The notes: generated by a model not told the origin, from the letters alone. DNA of 15,813 nt from Actinomycetota bacterium (GCA_005789325.1 SXYE01000059.1:1-15813); one strand, 5' to 3'. Counted from the first letter of the stretch, positions 1-7,132 are shown. Numbers and translations: made by a program.

Positions 1-18
1 ATCCTGTCCCCGCTACCA
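1..18 (+). tRNA. 3' end of a tRNA, probably initiator tRNA-fMet (partial)
   Basis: The first 18 bases fit the 3' end of a tRNA. Bases 1-2 end the T-loop, C3 fits the invariant C61, 3-7 are the 3' side of the T-stem, 8-14 the 3' side of the acceptor stem (CCCCGCT), A15 the discriminator and 16-18 an encoded CCA. From memory, actinobacterial initiator tRNAs end in CCCCGCTACCA with an unpaired 1-72 position, so fMet is the best guess. The anticodon lies outside the window, so identity is inferred. A strong terminator starts three bases later, as expected for a tRNA gene. Confidence 0.72.
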
Positions 19-20
19 AT

Positions 21-58
21 AAAAAAGAAGACCGGAAATCCACCCGGTCTTCTTTTTT
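21..58. terminator. Strong Rho-independent terminator after the tRNA
   Basis: A perfect 15-bp inverted repeat (21-35 with 44-58) has an 8-base loop and a GC-rich top (GACCGG/CCGGTC). The right arm runs into seven consecutive T (53-59) and the left arm starts with six A, so it could terminate transcription in both directions. It separates the tRNA from the P450 gene. Confidence 0.9.
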
Positions 59-69
59 TGTGCCATCAA

Positions 70-75
70 TACAAT
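70..75 (+). promoter_or_regulatory. Candidate -10 box for the P450 gene
   Basis: TACAAT at 70-75 fits the actinobacterial TANNNT -10 pattern. Initiation would fall near 82, giving a very short leader before the ATG at 91. No good -35 is visible, and no Shine-Dalgarno precedes the ATG, which fits a leaderless or nearly leaderless message. Confidence 0.4.
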
Positions 76-90
76 GCGTAGAGTAGAGAC

Positions 91-1485
91 ATGAGTGAAA
101 TAGTTGGCAAATTCGAGAAAAAAAAGTTAGGAAAAATTTTTCTCACAGCCCCAGGACCAACGACCAAACAAATGTTTTCTCAATTGCTAAGAGCAAGACG
201 TGATCCATCAGGGTTTCTTGTGGAGATGCGAAAAAAATATGGAAACGTAGTTCAATTTCCATTGCCTATTCTTCCGGTGTACTTGGTAACTCATCCTGAT
301 GATGTTGATCGTGTAATGCGAGTGAATGCAAAAAATTACGGCAAGAGAACCATTCAATATGAGAATTTAGCTTTGGTAACAGGAGATGGATTACTAGCAG
401 CTGATACACAAAGTTGGAAAAGACAAAGAAAATTGATCCAACCGGCATTTCACCACGAAGCCATTATGAGAGTTGGTCCAGATACAGTTCTTGTAACAGA
501 ACGAATGTTAAAAAATTGGCAAAAATTACCAAATAATTCTGTAATTGATATTGACGATGACATGATGCATGCCGCATTAGAAATAGTGGGCCGGTCATTA
601 TTTGGAACTGATTTAGCAGGAGATGTTGAGAAAACTGCTCAAGCAACTCTTGATGCATTAGATATTATTGTTGCTCGCGCCAGAACTCCCATAACATTTC
701 CAAAATGGATTCCAACACCAAATAACAGAAAATTAGCAAAAGCTTTAAAACAACTAGATGGCGCTGTTCAAAGAATTCTTGATGAAAGAAAAAAAATCAC
801 AGCTATTGCAGGAGTGGATCGAGACGTTGACATGCTTGATTTATTACTTGCCGCTCATGATGATGAAGGTGGATTAAACAGTAAAGAGTTAAGAGATCAA
901 ATTGTTACGTTTATTGTTGCAGGACACGAAACCGTTGCTAGTTCATTAACTTGGACTTGGTGGCTACTGGGTTCTCACCAAGATGTGCAAACAAAATTAC
1001 AAAAAGAAGTTGACGAAGTTTTACAAGGAAGAAATCCAGAAGTTGAAGACGTTGCAAACCTTCCTTACACAAGGGCAGTTGTTGATGAGGCTTTAAGAAT
1101 TTTTCCACCAGGTTGGGTGGTTAGCAGAAGATCATTAGGAGAGGATGTTCTTGGTGGTCACGAAATTCCTGAAAAATCCGTAATAATAATTTCTCCTTGG
1201 GCAACACATAGACATCCTGAAGCATGGAACAAAGCCGAAAGTTTTGATCCAACACGATTTATGCCTGATGCGCCAACTCCACAAAAAGGAACTTATTTGC
1301 CATTTGGAATTGGCCCAAGAATGTGTATTGGAAAAGATTTTGCACTATTAGAAAGTGTTTTAATGATTGCTCGAATTGCTCAAGAGTGGAACTTAACACC
1401 GGCAGGTTCAGAACCAATTCCCAGAGCATTAGTAATGGTTAGACCCGCAGGAGGTCTACCAATGTTTATAAATAGAAGAAACTAA
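91..1485 (+). CDS. Cytochrome P450, CYP175-like (possible carotenoid hydroxylase)
   Basis: This is a 464-residue haem-thiolate monooxygenase with every P450 hallmark: C-helix WxxxR (W109-R113), I-helix oxygen-activation motif AGHET (277-281), K-helix ExxR (E333-R336), the FDPTRF segment (385-390) and the haem loop FGIGPRMCIG with ligand C412. There is no signal peptide or membrane anchor, so it should be cytosolic and need separate redox partners, none of which are in the window. From memory, the AGHETVAS stretch, the PP-W-V-x-RR segment after ExxR, the KDFALLES segment after the cysteine and the RPAGGLP ending resemble Thermus CYP175A1, a beta-carotene hydroxylase. A carotenoid or terpenoid substrate is therefore plausible but inferred. 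It is a single gene between a tRNA terminator and convergent hisN, overlapping the hisN stop by 3 bases. Confidence 0.95.
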   Translation: MSEIVGKFEKKKLGKIFLTAPGPTTKQMFSQLLRARRDPSGFLVEMRKKYGNVVQFPLPILPVYLVTHPDDVDRVMRVNAKNYGKRTIQYENLALVTGDGLLAADTQSWKRQRKLIQPAFHHEAIMRVGPDTVLVTERMLKNWQKLPNNSVIDIDDDMMHAALEIVGRSLFGTDLAGDVEKTAQATLDALDIIVARARTPITFPKWIPTPNNRKLAKALKQLDGAVQRILDERKKITAIAGVDRDVDMLDLLLAAHDDEGGLNSKELRDQIVTFIVAGHETVASSLTWTWWLLGSHQDVQTKLQKEVDEVLQGRNPEVEDVANLPYTRAVVDEALRIFPPGWVVSRRSLGEDVLGGHEIPEKSVIIISPWATHRHPEAWNKAESFDPTRFMPDAPTPQKGTYLPFGIGPRMCIGKDFALLESVLMIARIAQEWNLTPAGSEPIPRALVMVRPAGGLPMFINRRN

Positions 1486-2270
1486 CTAAATAATCTTATG
1501 GTTTGCTCGTGGAGCAAACCATTTGTTGTGACTAAGCTTTTTTCAATTAGTGGATCACCATTATTAAGTGATGTCACATTTCCACCAGCTTCACGAATAA
1601 TCGGAATCAATGCAGCCATATCCCAAATTGCAAGTGAAGGTTCCATAGCCAAATCAAGGGATCCCTCTGCAACCATCATGTGAATAATAAAGTCTCCAAA
1701 ACCACGCGCGCGCCAAACTTTCTTAAGTAATTTTTCAAACTCTTCTTCTTGAGATTTCTTTTCCCATCTGTCTTGACTTGAATAACCTAAATAGGCATCT
1801 TCTAATTTGGAGACTTTAGAAACTTGCAGTTTTCTTTCACTTTGAAATGAATTTGTTTTTGTTTGCAAAAAAGAACCTAACCCCGTTGCGCCAAACCAGC
1901 GTCTACCCAAAGCTGGTGCAGAAACCATTCCTGTAGTCATCTGGCCATCAACACGTAATCCAATTAGTGTTCCCCAAAAAGGAACACCTCTCACAAAGTT
2001 TTTGGTGCCATCAATTGGATCTAATATCCATTCACGATTTCCACCACCGTCATGACCAAATTCCTCGCCAATAATTGAATCCTGTGGTGAATAATTAGCA
2101 ATCAGTTTTCTTAATTCTTCCTCAACACTTCTATCAGCATCACTAACTGGAGTTAAATCAGGTTTAGTTTCAATTTTTAAATCCATTGCCCCAAATCGAG
2201 CCATTGAGATTTTGTCAGCTGAATCAGCTAATTTGTGGGTAAATTCTAGATCTTGGATGCTCATAGTCAA
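1482..2270 (-). CDS. hisN: Inositol monophosphatase family histidinol-phosphatase
   Basis: This 262-residue protein belongs to the Mg2+-dependent IMPase family. Visible metal-site motifs are GEE (68-70), DPIDGTKNF (84-92) and WD (216-217) followed by AA and EAGG. The segment GFGDFIIHMMVAEGSLDLAM matches, as I recall, the signature of actinobacterial HisN, which removes phosphate from L-histidinol phosphate in histidine synthesis. Linkage aroA-rsgA-hisN is also familiar from actinobacteria. Another IMPase activity (inositol phosphate, 3'-phosphoadenosine phosphate) cannot be excluded. The start chosen is TTG at 2270, with GAAGG (2285-2281) ten bases upstream; ATG at 2264 is the alternative but sits 16 bases from that site. 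It lies 6 bases after the rsgA stop, so it is the last gene of the operon. Its 3' end contains the hairpin at 1498-1522. Confidence 0.88.
   Translation of the reverse strand: MTMSIQDLEFTHKLADSADKISMARFGAMDLKIETKPDLTPVSDADRSVEEELRKLIANYSPQDSIIGEEFGHDGGGNREWILDPIDGTKNFVRGVPFWGTLIGLRVDGQMTTGMVSAPALGRRWFGATGLGSFLQTKTNSFQSERKLQVSKVSKLEDAYLGYSSQDRWEKKSQEEEFEKLLKKVWRARGFGDFIIHMMVAEGSLDLAMEPSLAIWDMAALIPIIREAGGNVTSLNNGDPLIEKSLVTTNGLLHEQTIRLFS
1498..1522. terminator. Hairpin inside the hisN 3' end, candidate terminator for the P450 gene
   Basis: A perfect 11-bp inverted repeat, ATGGTTTGCTC (1498-1508) and GAGCAAACCAT (1512-1522), has a three-base loop. It lies 13 bases beyond the P450 stop and inside the last codons of convergent hisN. 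The flanks are AT-rich but without a long U-tract (TTTGTTGT on the plus side), so termination is inferred. Its position between convergent genes and its length make chance unlikely. Confidence 0.6.
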
Positions 2271-2276
2271 ATAAGT

Positions 2277-3269
2277 CTAACCTTCAGAGGACTCAAGTGA
2301 AGCAAGTAATCTTCTAAATGAATCAAGTCTTGGCAAGAGCGCTGGATTTTCAAAAGCAGCAGATTCGATTGCACAACTTGTGTCTTGGTGGGAACAACCT
2401 TTTTGACATTGAGTAGTGGCTTGAATTAAGTCTGGAAATCCTTCCAATATTTCTTCAACGGAAGCATGTGCTAAACCAAAAGATCTAATGCCTGGAGTAT
2501 CAATGATCCAAGTTTTACTGTTTACTTTTAGTGCATAAGCCGAGGTTGAGGTGTGTTTTCCTTGCCCGGTCACATCGTTTACTTCACCGGTTCTTCTTCT
2601 AGCATCAGGAACAAGTCTGTTAACAAGTGTTGATTTACCAACACCGGAAGGCCCAATTAGTACAGTTGTTTTTCCTTCCAGTAAATCAAGTAACTCATCA
2701 AGATTGGTTGTTTTGTTCATAGAAATTACTGGAATATCAAGTGCTTGATACATTTGCGAAAGTTTTTCGGAAGATTCAACGTCAGTCTTAGTGGCAATAA
2801 TTATGGGTTGAGCATTAGCTAATCTAGCAGCGATCACTGTTCGATCAATAAGTCTTGGATTAGGTTCAGGTTCTGAAGTTGCAACCACAATTGCAACCAT
2901 GTCAATGTTTGAAACTAGAGATCTTTCGACTGATTCAGAGTCATCGGCACTTTTTTGTAGAGAGTTCTTTCGCTCTTTAACTTTTACAATTCTGGCCATA
3001 TTTTCTGGATTCTTAACGTCAACTCCAACCACTTCTACTAAATCTCCAACAACAACACCTTTTCTTCCTAATTCACGAGACTTGATTGCATAAATATTTA
3101 CATCATCTAAATCAGATAAATTTACGGTGAACCTACCGCGATCAACTGTTATGACCAATCCGTCTATTGCATTCTCAAATTTAGGTCTATCTTTAGATCT
3201 AGGTCTTGATTTATGTTTTCCTGGACGGGAACGAAAATCATCCTCGTCATAATCTTGCAGTTTGTTCAC
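2277..3269 (-). CDS. rsgA: Ribosome small-subunit-dependent GTPase A
   Basis: RsgA is a circularly permuted GTPase that binds the 30S subunit late in assembly and releases factors on GTP hydrolysis. In the 330-residue product counted from the GTG at 3269, the permuted order is visible: G4-type TKTD (160-163), Walker A GPSGVGKS (206-213), G3 DTPG (257-260), then a zinc-binding C-terminus with C288, C292, H294 and C299. An OB-fold-like N-terminal part lies at about 35-95. A longer frame from GTG 3290 exists. I prefer 3269 because it gives a GTGA overlap with the aroA stop, and because the protein then begins a few residues before DEDD and RPRSKDRP, where actinobacterial RsgA proteins begin. The arrangement implies translational coupling to aroA. 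A basic N-terminal tail (RPGKHKSRPRSKDRPK) suits rRNA contact. Confidence 0.95.
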   Translation of the reverse strand: MNKLQDYDEDDFRSRPGKHKSRPRSKDRPKFENAIDGLVITVDRGRFTVNLSDLDDVNIYAIKSRELGRKGVVVGDLVEVVGVDVKNPENMARIVKVKERKNSLQKSADDSESVERSLVSNIDMVAIVVATSEPEPNPRLIDRTVIAARLANAQPIIIATKTDVESSEKLSQMYQALDIPVISMNKTTNLDELLDLLEGKTTVLIGPSGVGKSTLVNRLVPDARRRTGEVNDVTGQGKHTSTSAYALKVNSKTWIIDTPGIRSFGLAHASVEEILEGFPDLIQATTQCQKGCSHQDTSCAIESAAFENPALLPRLDSFRRLLASLESSEG

Positions 3270-4549
3270 GCACCCACCATTGAATTCCACATTTTTTCAA
3301 AGTCGGGAAGAGTTTTAGAAGTAGTTTTTATATCGTCAACTTCAATTCCGTTAACTACTAATCCAATTACTGCACCTGCAGTAGCCATTCGGTGATCGTC
3401 AAATGCCTTCCATAAACCACCATGTAATTTTGCTGGCTTTATGTTCAGTCCGTCAGCAGTTTCAGTGGCATCCCCACCGATTGCCTTTATGTTTTCTACA
3501 AGTGCAGCTAAACGATCTGTCTCATGGCCTCTGAGGTGCGCAATTCCTGTTAAGGAACTTGGAGAATTTGCAAACAACGTGATTGCAACTAGAACAGGCG
3601 TTAATTCTCCAACGTCGCTTAAATCAAAATCAATACCTTTTATCTCACCTGAGTGTCTTACTTTTAAACCCTTATCTCTTAGAGAAACTGAAGCACCCAT
3701 TTTCGTTAATATATCTATCCACGCATTTCCAGCTTGCGTAGTTTTTTGAGGCCAATCGGGAATATTTACTTCACCATGTGTTACTAGAGCTGCAGCTAAG
3801 AATGGTCCTGCGTTTGATAAATCAGGTTCAATTAACCAATCTTTTGAAGTGATTTTTCCAGGTAAAACTTTCCAAGAATTATTGTTTGTAGAGACAATAT
3901 TCACACCGACTTGTTTTAGCATGTCAATAGTCATTTCTATGTGAGGAATACTTGGAAGCTTTTTTCCAACATGATTTATAGTTAAACCATTCAAAAACTT
4001 TGGCGCAGCTAAAAGTAGTGCACTGACAAATTGGCTAGATTCGGAAGCGTCAATTGTTATTTCTCCACCTTTTACAACTCCATCACTTGCGATAGAAAAA
4101 GGAAGTGATCCAGTTGATTGATCGTCCACAGAAATATTAAGTGACTTTAAAGAATCAATAAGTGTTTTCATGGGACGATTGCGTGCACGAGCATCACCAT
4201 CAAAATGTGCCACTCCAGTTGAAAGTGCTGCTAATGGTGGAACAAATCTCATAACGGTTCCAGCTAAGCCCACGTCAATAGTCAAATCTTGATGAGCTCG
4301 TTTCATTGGAGAAATCTCAACAACTTCAGCAGATTTCTTTATTTCACAGCCAAGTTGTTTTAAGGCTTGCAGCATCAATTCGGTATCACGAGCTAATAAA
4401 GGTTTAGAAATTTTTGAAACAGAATCACCTAAAGCAGCTAAAACAAATGCTCTGTTTGTTGCAGACTTTGAACCAGGAATTGAAATGGTTGCCTTAATTG
4501 GGCGCTGCACACTGGGGGCAGACCAGTTATGTGGGGCAGATTCACTCAT
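3266..4549 (-). CDS. aroA: 3-phosphoshikimate 1-carboxyvinyltransferase (EPSP synthase)
   Basis: AroA joins phosphoenolpyruvate to shikimate 3-phosphate in the sixth step of the shikimate pathway, giving EPSP for chorismate and aromatic amino acids. The 427-residue protein is of normal length, with two inside-out domains. Motifs seen are PGSKSATNR (25-33, with K28, S29 and R33 as substrate contacts), LAGTVMRF (95-102), RARNRPM (121-127), SSQ (171-173), DVGELTP (312-318), HETDR (342-346) and DDHRMA (384-389). These forms, such as LAGTVMR and DVGELTP, are those I recall from actinobacterial AroA. It is the first gene of aroA-rsgA-hisN. No Shine-Dalgarno precedes the ATG, and candidate -10 boxes TAGTCT (4564-4559) and TAGATT (4558-4553) lie so close that a nearly leaderless mRNA is likely. 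Confidence 0.97.
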   Translation of the reverse strand: MSESAPHNWSAPSVQRPIKATISIPGSKSATNRAFVLAALGDSVSKISKPLLARDTELMLQALKQLGCEIKKSAEVVEISPMKRAHQDLTIDVGLAGTVMRFVPPLAALSTGVAHFDGDARARNRPMKTLIDSLKSLNISVDDQSTGSLPFSIASDGVVKGGEITIDASESSQFVSALLLAAPKFLNGLTINHVGKKLPSIPHIEMTIDMLKQVGVNIVSTNNNSWKVLPGKITSKDWLIEPDLSNAGPFLAAALVTHGEVNIPDWPQKTTQAGNAWIDILTKMGASVSLRDKGLKVRHSGEIKGIDFDLSDVGELTPVLVAITLFANSPSSLTGIAHLRGHETDRLAALVENIKAIGGDATETADGLNIKPAKLHGGLWKAFDDHRMATAGAVIGLVVNGIEVDDIKTTSKTLPDFEKMWNSMVGA

Positions 4550-4591
4550 TTGAATCTAAGACTACAGCGTGCACGTAATATTCAGGTTGTT
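4550..4591. promoter_or_regulatory. Divergent aroA / yedK promoter region
   Basis: Only 42 bases separate the two divergent starts. On the plus strand TAATAT (4576-4581) fits TANNNT and would initiate about 4-5 bases before the yedK ATG. On the minus strand TAGTCT (4564-4559) or TAGATT (4558-4553) could serve aroA. Neither ATG has a Shine-Dalgarno sequence. Both promoters must share this segment, and both mRNAs are probably leaderless or nearly so. No convincing -35 was found. Confidence 0.4.
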
Positions 4592-5290
4592 ATGTGTGGA
4601 AGATACGCTGCCAATCGCGATACGGGAACTCTTACTGAAGTATTCAAGTTAAAAAATCTACCTGTTCAACTTTTACCTGAAAATTTCAATATTTCTCCCA
4701 CTTCAAAAACTTACGCAATAACTGTTGATAAGAATCAAAATAGGACCCTAGAAATAATGACATGGGGATTAATTCCTTCTTGGGCAAAAGATAACTCGAT
4801 GAGTGCGAAAATGATAAATGCCAGGTTTGAAACAGTTGACGAGAAACCTTCTTTTCGAAGCGCGTTTAGTAAAAGACGATGCATAATTCCAATGGACGGT
4901 TATTACGAATGGTTTAGACCAATTGATCCTAAAGAAAAAAAGCAACCATATTTTATAAAAGCAAAAAATAGTCCTGTTTTAGCGGTGGCCGGAATTTATG
5001 AAATCTGGAAAAACCCAACTCCAGGAAATTTTGACCAGGAAGTTCACAGTTTTTCTGTGATTACTACTGAAGCAAAATTAGGGCTAGAAACCATTCATGA
5101 TCGGATGCCTGTGCTTGTTCCTGATAAAAATTGGCAAGCATGGCTTGATCCATCTATTCAAAATAAGGATGAAATCAGATCACTTCTAGCAACACCACCA
5201 GATGGTTACTTTGAATTTTATAAAGTGAATTCAGATGTAAATAATGCTAGAAATAATGGCCTAAATTTAATACAACCATTGAGTGACTAA
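4592..5290 (+). CDS. yedK: SRAP (YedK/HMCES) abasic-site DNA-protein crosslinking protein
   Basis: SRAP proteins use the N-terminal cysteine exposed after Met removal to form a stable thiazolidine crosslink with abasic sites in single-stranded DNA, shielding them during replication. An upstream in-frame start at 4529 exists. The ATG at 4592 is chosen because it makes Cys the second residue (MCGRYA), which the chemistry requires. The 232-residue product carries N76 in NARFET with EKPSFR (84-89), the active-site glutamate E106 in GYYEW, and H169 in HDRMPVL. These correspond to the known Cys2, Asn, Glu and His set of E. coli YedK. The protein is cytosolic. It is divergent from aroA; its stop codon directly abuts a 26-codon ORF leading to pdtaS, so these may be cotranscribed. 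Confidence 0.95.
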   Translation: MCGRYAANRDTGTLTEVFKLKNLPVQLLPENFNISPTSKTYAITVDKNQNRTLEIMTWGLIPSWAKDNSMSAKMINARFETVDEKPSFRSAFSKRRCIIPMDGYYEWFRPIDPKEKKQPYFIKAKNSPVLAVAGIYEIWKNPTPGNFDQEVHSFSVITTEAKLGLETIHDRMPVLVPDKNWQAWLDPSIQNKDEIRSLLATPPDGYFEFYKVNSDVNNARNNGLNLIQPLSD

Positions 5291-5371
5291 ATGAGTACGA
5301 CTTTTATTGAGACTAGTTTGGGTAGCGCTCAAATAAGACTTGTGGAACGACAAGGTAACGTTGGCTTATGA
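5291..5371 (+). CDS. 26-codon ORF between yedK and pdtaS, possible gene remnant
   Basis: An ATG directly follows the yedK TAA. It opens 26 codons that end in a TGA overlapping the pdtaS start (ATGA at 5368-5371). The perfect abutment on both sides could mean a tiny translated coupling ORF. The N-terminal FIETSLGSAQIRLVE weakly recalls the opening beta-strands of some actinobacterial alpha/beta hydrolases (ETPxGPARVHxD in memory), which would make it the stub of a deleted gene. No Shine-Dalgarno of its own is evident beyond possible termination-reinitiation. Whether it is translated is unknown. Confidence 0.3.
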   Translation: MSTTFIETSLGSAQIRLVERQGNVGL

Positions 5372-6825
5372 CTTTTTTATCAGCCGTTGTCAAAGACAAA
5401 ACTGAACTTGAAGATAAAGATATTGAACATCTTCAAGCACTTTTGGCTGATTGGACTTTGTTAGCAGACTTAAGCTTGAGTGATCTTGTGCTGTGGATTC
5501 CAACCTGGCACGGAAAAGGTTTTTTCGCAGCAGCACAAATTAGGCCTGCGACTACTCACACAAATGTTCCAGAAGACTTAGTAGGAGAGTTTATTGCCTC
5601 TGGTCGAAGAGTTGATTTAGATAAAGCTTTATCGACTCGAAGAAAAGTTGGTGACTCCAATAGCTCAGGTTTGAGAATAGAAGCAATTCCAGTTGTGTTT
5701 AATGAAAAAGTTATTGCAGTCATTTCTCGCCACACAAGTGTTGATGGCAGAGGTGGAAGATTAGAGCAAGTTTATTTGGCCGCTGCACAAGATTTGATGG
5801 AAATGGTTGCTTCGGGAAGTTTCCCTGCGCAAGGTGAAATCAGCAAAGCAAATCAAGCACCTCGAGTTGGTGATGGAATCATTCACTTAACTAAGGATGG
5901 AATTGTTGATTTTGTCAGCCCAAATGCTTCATCAGCTTTTAGAAGACTTGGGTTTGCATCTGACCTAATCAATCAAGATCTTTCAAAAGTTGTTACAAAA
6001 CTTCAACATAAACCCGGTCCAGTTGATGAAGCAATAATGCTCATTGCAGGTGGGCGCGCTAGTGGTGAAGTTGAGTTAGATAATTCAACTTCGGTTGTGA
6101 CTCTTCGTGGTGTTCCACTTTTAAAAAATAATCAAAGAGTAGGTTCTTTGGTTTTAGTAAGAGATGTTGCAGATTTGAGAAGAAAAGAGAAAGCACTTTT
6201 AACAAAAGATGCAACAATTAGAGAAGTCCATCATCGTGTTAAAAATAACTTACAAACAGTAGCCGCACTTCTGAGGTTACAAGCAAGAAGAGCAAAGAGT
6301 GAAGAAACAAAAGATTCTTTAGCTGAGGCACAAAGAAGAGTAAGTGCTATTGCAGTTGTGCACGAAGCCTTATCTAGATCGCCAGGTGAAGTAATTCCAT
6401 TTGATGAGGTAATTAGTCAAGTAATAGCACTTGTCACAGATGCTTCAACAATTGTTGAAAATGAAAAAGCGATTGGAATTGAACTACAAGGAGAGTTTGG
6501 ACAACTACCCGCAGAAGTTGCTACCCCTCTTGCCATGGCTGTAGTAGAAATTTTACAAAATGCCATTGAACATGGGCGACCAACAAATGCACCCGTGCAA
6601 ATTAATGCATCCAAAAGTGGTGGACAAATTCGAATCACAATTACTGATGAAGGTCCTGGAATTGAAAAAGGCAAAGATGTTTTTGCAACGGATCAGTTAG
6701 GTTTACAAATTGTGAGAACTTTAATTGTTGATGAACTTGGTGGTGGGTTAACTATTTCTGCGAATTCACCCACTGGGGTGAAGGCAGAAATAGTCGCCCC
6801 GATAGTTCTTAGGAAAAGTGACTAA
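5368..6825 (+). CDS. pdtaS: PdtaS-type sensor histidine kinase (HisKA_2)
   Basis: This 485-residue soluble histidine kinase has no membrane segments. In order it has a GAF-like N-terminus (about 5-150), a PAS domain (about 165-270), a HisKA_2 dimerization helix with EVHHRVKNNLQTVAALLRLQ (287-306; phospho-acceptor probably H289 in the HRxxN motif) and a HATPase domain with N-box ELxxNAIEH-like residues (E394, N398), DEGPGI (427-432) and QLGLQIVRTL (443-452). The whole chain follows M. tuberculosis PdtaS closely from memory, down to DWTLLADLSLSDL near the start and KDATIRE before the histidine. PdtaS phosphorylates PdtaR, an ANTAR response regulator acting by transcription antitermination; pdtaR is not in the window. 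whiB1 is its convergent neighbour, as in mycobacteria. AAGG (5354-5357 region) is a weak ribosome site; the start overlaps the preceding small ORF. Confidence 0.93.
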   Translation: MTFLSAVVKDKTELEDKDIEHLQALLADWTLLADLSLSDLVLWIPTWHGKGFFAAAQIRPATTHTNVPEDLVGEFIASGRRVDLDKALSTRRKVGDSNSSGLRIEAIPVVFNEKVIAVISRHTSVDGRGGRLEQVYLAAAQDLMEMVASGSFPAQGEISKANQAPRVGDGIIHLTKDGIVDFVSPNASSAFRRLGFASDLINQDLSKVVTKLQHKPGPVDEAIMLIAGGRASGEVELDNSTSVVTLRGVPLLKNNQRVGSLVLVRDVADLRRKEKALLTKDATIREVHHRVKNNLQTVAALLRLQARRAKSEETKDSLAEAQRRVSAIAVVHEALSRSPGEVIPFDEVISQVIALVTDASTIVENEKAIGIELQGEFGQLPAEVATPLAMAVVEILQNAIEHGRPTNAPVQINASKSGGQIRITITDEGPGIEKGKDVFATDQLGLQIVRTLIVDELGGGLTISANSPTGVKAEIVAPIVLRKSD

Positions 6826-6842
6826 ACCTGTCTTGGTTTAGT
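6821..6842. terminator. Hairpin shared by the pdtaS and whiB1 stop codons
   Basis: ACTAAACC (6821-6828) pairs with GGTTTAGT (6835-6842) around a 6-base loop. The left arm contains the pdtaS TAA and the right arm overlaps the whiB1 stop. The 8-bp stem lacks a U-tract, so it may act as a weak bidirectional terminator or an RNA 3'-end stabilizer. The 12-base gap between the genes leaves room for no other element. Confidence 0.5.
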
Positions 6843-7089
6843 AGAAGTTGATTGAAGCCGCTGGAGCACTATGGCCTAAAGCGCGACGTTCGTCTTCGCT
6901 TAGTCCACCCCAAACGCCGGAATCTTGGCCTGTTTCCAAAGCCCATTGCAAGCATGGTTCGACCACGGTGCAGGTTTTGCAGACTTTCTTAGCTGCTTCT
7001 ATTTGAAAAACAGCAGGTCCGGTGTTACCTATAGGGAAAAATAACTCAGGATCTTCATCGCGACAAGCTGATTTATGACGCCAGTCCAT
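6838..7089 (-). CDS. whiB1: WhiB1-type [4Fe-4S] transcriptional regulator
   Basis: Wbl proteins bind a [4Fe-4S] cluster, often contact the principal sigma factor and change gene expression on nitric oxide or oxygen exposure. The 83-residue product begins MDWRHKSACRDEDPELFF, almost identical to mycobacterial WhiB1 as I recall it. Cluster cysteines are C9, C37, C40 and C46, followed by the GVWGG turn (58-62) and SEDERRAL. The short tail after it lacks the strongly basic segment I recall in WhiB1, so DNA contact may differ. A frame from TTG 7104 exists, but ATG 7089 is chosen for its perfect GGAGG (7102-7098) eight bases upstream and for homology. It is transcribed convergently to pdtaS. The upstream region carries two CRP-like palindromes. 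Confidence 0.95.
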   Translation of the reverse strand: MDWRHKSACRDEDPELFFPIGNTGPAVFQIEAAKKVCKTCTVVEPCLQWALETGQDSGVWGGLSEDERRALGHSAPAASINFY

Positions 7090-7132
7090 GTTTAATACCT
7101 CCAATTAGTTTCCCCACTACAAGGGTGACACG

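Noticed and set aside
2879..2896. TTGCAA ... TTGCAA pair resembling a Nur box
   Set aside because: The spacing is six rather than five, and it lies within rsgA where repeated Val/Ala codons explain the similarity.
3441..3749. 102-codon plus-strand ORF opposite aroA
   Set aside because: It is an antisense shadow of a well-supported aroA frame with no ribosome site and no recognisable domain.
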